From Dichloromethanomonas sp964477085 (GTDB taxonomy: Bacteria > Bacillota > Desulfitobacteriia > Desulfitobacteriales > Syntrophobotulaceae): a DNA stretch of 5,302 nucleotides. The stretch covers positions 1 to 5,302 of the forward strand of contig CAYZDF010000123.1 of the NCBI GenBank assembly GCA_964477085.1. The letters are read 5' to 3'. Positions 4,477 to 5,302 of the stretch are shown here, piece after piece. A model generated the notes under the pieces. That model made no database searches. It worked only from the letters and a program-made list of their open reading frames with translations, and was not told the origin of the DNA. A program made the translations under genes and the position numbers. The first letter of the stretch is position 1. Each line of letters begins with the position of its first letter.

Positions 4477-5302
4477 TGGCCGAAAAATTGTTGGAAATAA
4501 AAAATCTAAAAAAATATTTTGCTTTACGGAACGGGCAGGTTGTTAAAGCGGTAGACGAAGTGGATCTCGAATTAAATACCGGGGAAACTTATGGTTTGGT
4601 CGGGGAATCCGGCTCGGGGAAGAGCACAATTGCCTTTGTTCTGGTTGGAATGTACGAAGCAACATCCGGCCAGATCATTTATAAAGGCAAGGATTTCGTA
4701 AAAACCGGACTAAAGCGGACTCTGAAACAAAAAGGTGAAATACAAATTGTTTTTCAGGATCCCGGCTCCTCGCTTAATTCTAAACACACCGTGGGCACCA
4801 GCCTGATCTTACCCCAGAAAATTCATGATAAAAAGAGCAAAAGCGAAATGGAAGCGCGGGCTAAGGAGCTTTTAGAGGCTGTTGGGTTACCAGCAGACTT
4901 TTATGATAAACATCCACGCACTTTGGGTGGAGGAGAACGTCAGCTTATATCAGTTGCCCGGGCATTAGCTTCCAACCCGTCACTGATCATCCTTGATGAA
5001 CCGACATCGGCTCTAGATGTTTCCGTACAGGCGAAAGTTATCAGCAGGCTGATTGAACTTCAGAAAGAACTCCAACTTGCCTATTTATTCATTACTCACG
5101 ATTTAAGTTTAATGCGCAATGTAGCTGACCGGGTAGCTATAATGTACCTTGGTCGCCTTTGCGAAGAGGCTCCGACGTCTGATTTCTTTAAAAAACCGCT
5201 GCATCCTTATACCCAAATGCTGCTGTCTTCGATACCTGTAGCAACTGCCGAAGAAGAGGAAATGAAACCGGCAAAGATTATTTCAACTGGTGAGATTCCC
5301 AG
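4476..5302 (+). CDS. Peptide-type ABC transporter ATP-binding protein, DppF/OppF-like, 3' partial
   Basis: Second cytoplasmic ATPase subunit of the importer. The frame stays open to the window end: 275 complete codons, with about 45-60 residues probably missing from the usual ~320-335. Motifs by residue: Walker A GESGSGKST (43-51), Q-loop Q94 in IVFQDPGSSLNS, signature LGGGERQ (150-156), Walker B IILDEP with catalytic E175, D-loop SALDVSVQ (178-185), H-loop H208 in FITHDLSLM, then MYLGRLCE (223-230) and HPYTQMLLSSIP (243-254), where the oligopeptide-ATPase C-terminal extension begins. The signature has glycine where LSGGQ/LSGGE has serine; the codons read TTG GGT GGA GGA GAA. In a D/F heterodimer this signature faces the Walker A of the D subunit, so one of the two ATP sites may be unequal. 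The Walker A lysine and catalytic glutamate are intact, so the protein is probably functional. The start could be one codon earlier at 4473, overlapping the previous TGA. Confidence 0.94.
   Translation, partial: MAEKLLEIKNLKKYFALRNGQVVKAVDEVDLELNTGETYGLVGESGSGKSTIAFVLVGMYEATSGQIIYKGKDFVKTGLKRTLKQKGEIQIVFQDPGSSLNSKHTVGTSLILPQKIHDKKSKSEMEARAKELLEAVGLPADFYDKHPRTLGGGERQLISVARALASNPSLIILDEPTSALDVSVQAKVISRLIELQKELQLAYLFITHDLSLMRNVADRVAIMYLGRLCEEAPTSDFFKKPLHPYTQMLLSSIPVATAEEEEMKPAKIISTGEIP

Overview
The window holds most of one bacterial operon for a peptide-class (Opp/Dpp/Nik family) ABC importer, all on the + strand. The order is substrate-binding protein (5' end missing), permease B, permease C, ATPase D and ATPase F (3' end missing), as in dppABCDF and nikABCDE operons. 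The DNA is moderately AT-rich. Shine-Dalgarno sites are strong and genes overlap tightly, which fits a Firmicute-like or other mid/low-GC anaerobic bacterium such as a Chloroflexota member. The sequence alone does not fix the taxon, and the transported substrate cannot be read from it.

Layout: 1-1302 is the family-5 solute-binding protein, lacking roughly its first 100-130 residues. The gap at 1303-1597 is the only substantial non-transporter stretch. The four membrane and ATPase genes follow with almost no spacing: dppB-like 1598-2623, a 12-nt gap, dppC-like 2636-3484, a 1-nt TAATG overlap, dppD-like 3484-4476, an ATGATG overlap, and dppF-like from about 4476 past the window end. The binding protein would deliver ligand to the BC permease pair, driven by the D/F ATPase heterodimer. 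The overlaps imply translational coupling and fixed stoichiometry.

The unusual part is the gap between the binding protein and the permease. Its first half has nested inverted repeats (1321-1392), a perfect 16-bp palindrome (1400-1415) and possible competing pairings. The same stretch carries a 48-codon reading frame (1333-1479) with a Shine-Dalgarno-like GAGGG upstream. Its product begins MQWAKPEIKYMKEA and has four cysteines. That opening resembles the short 'xWxKPE' starts of some modified-peptide precursors (PqqA-like), so a small peptide gene inside a peptide-importer operon is a real but unproven possibility. The second half (1480-1597) is very AT-rich and ends in a strong ribosome binding site for the GTG-started permease gene.

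Secondary points are a non-canonical ABC signature (LGGGE instead of LSGGQ/E) in the F-type ATPase, a four-cysteine C-terminal motif in the D-type ATPase, and a diverged EAA loop in permease B.
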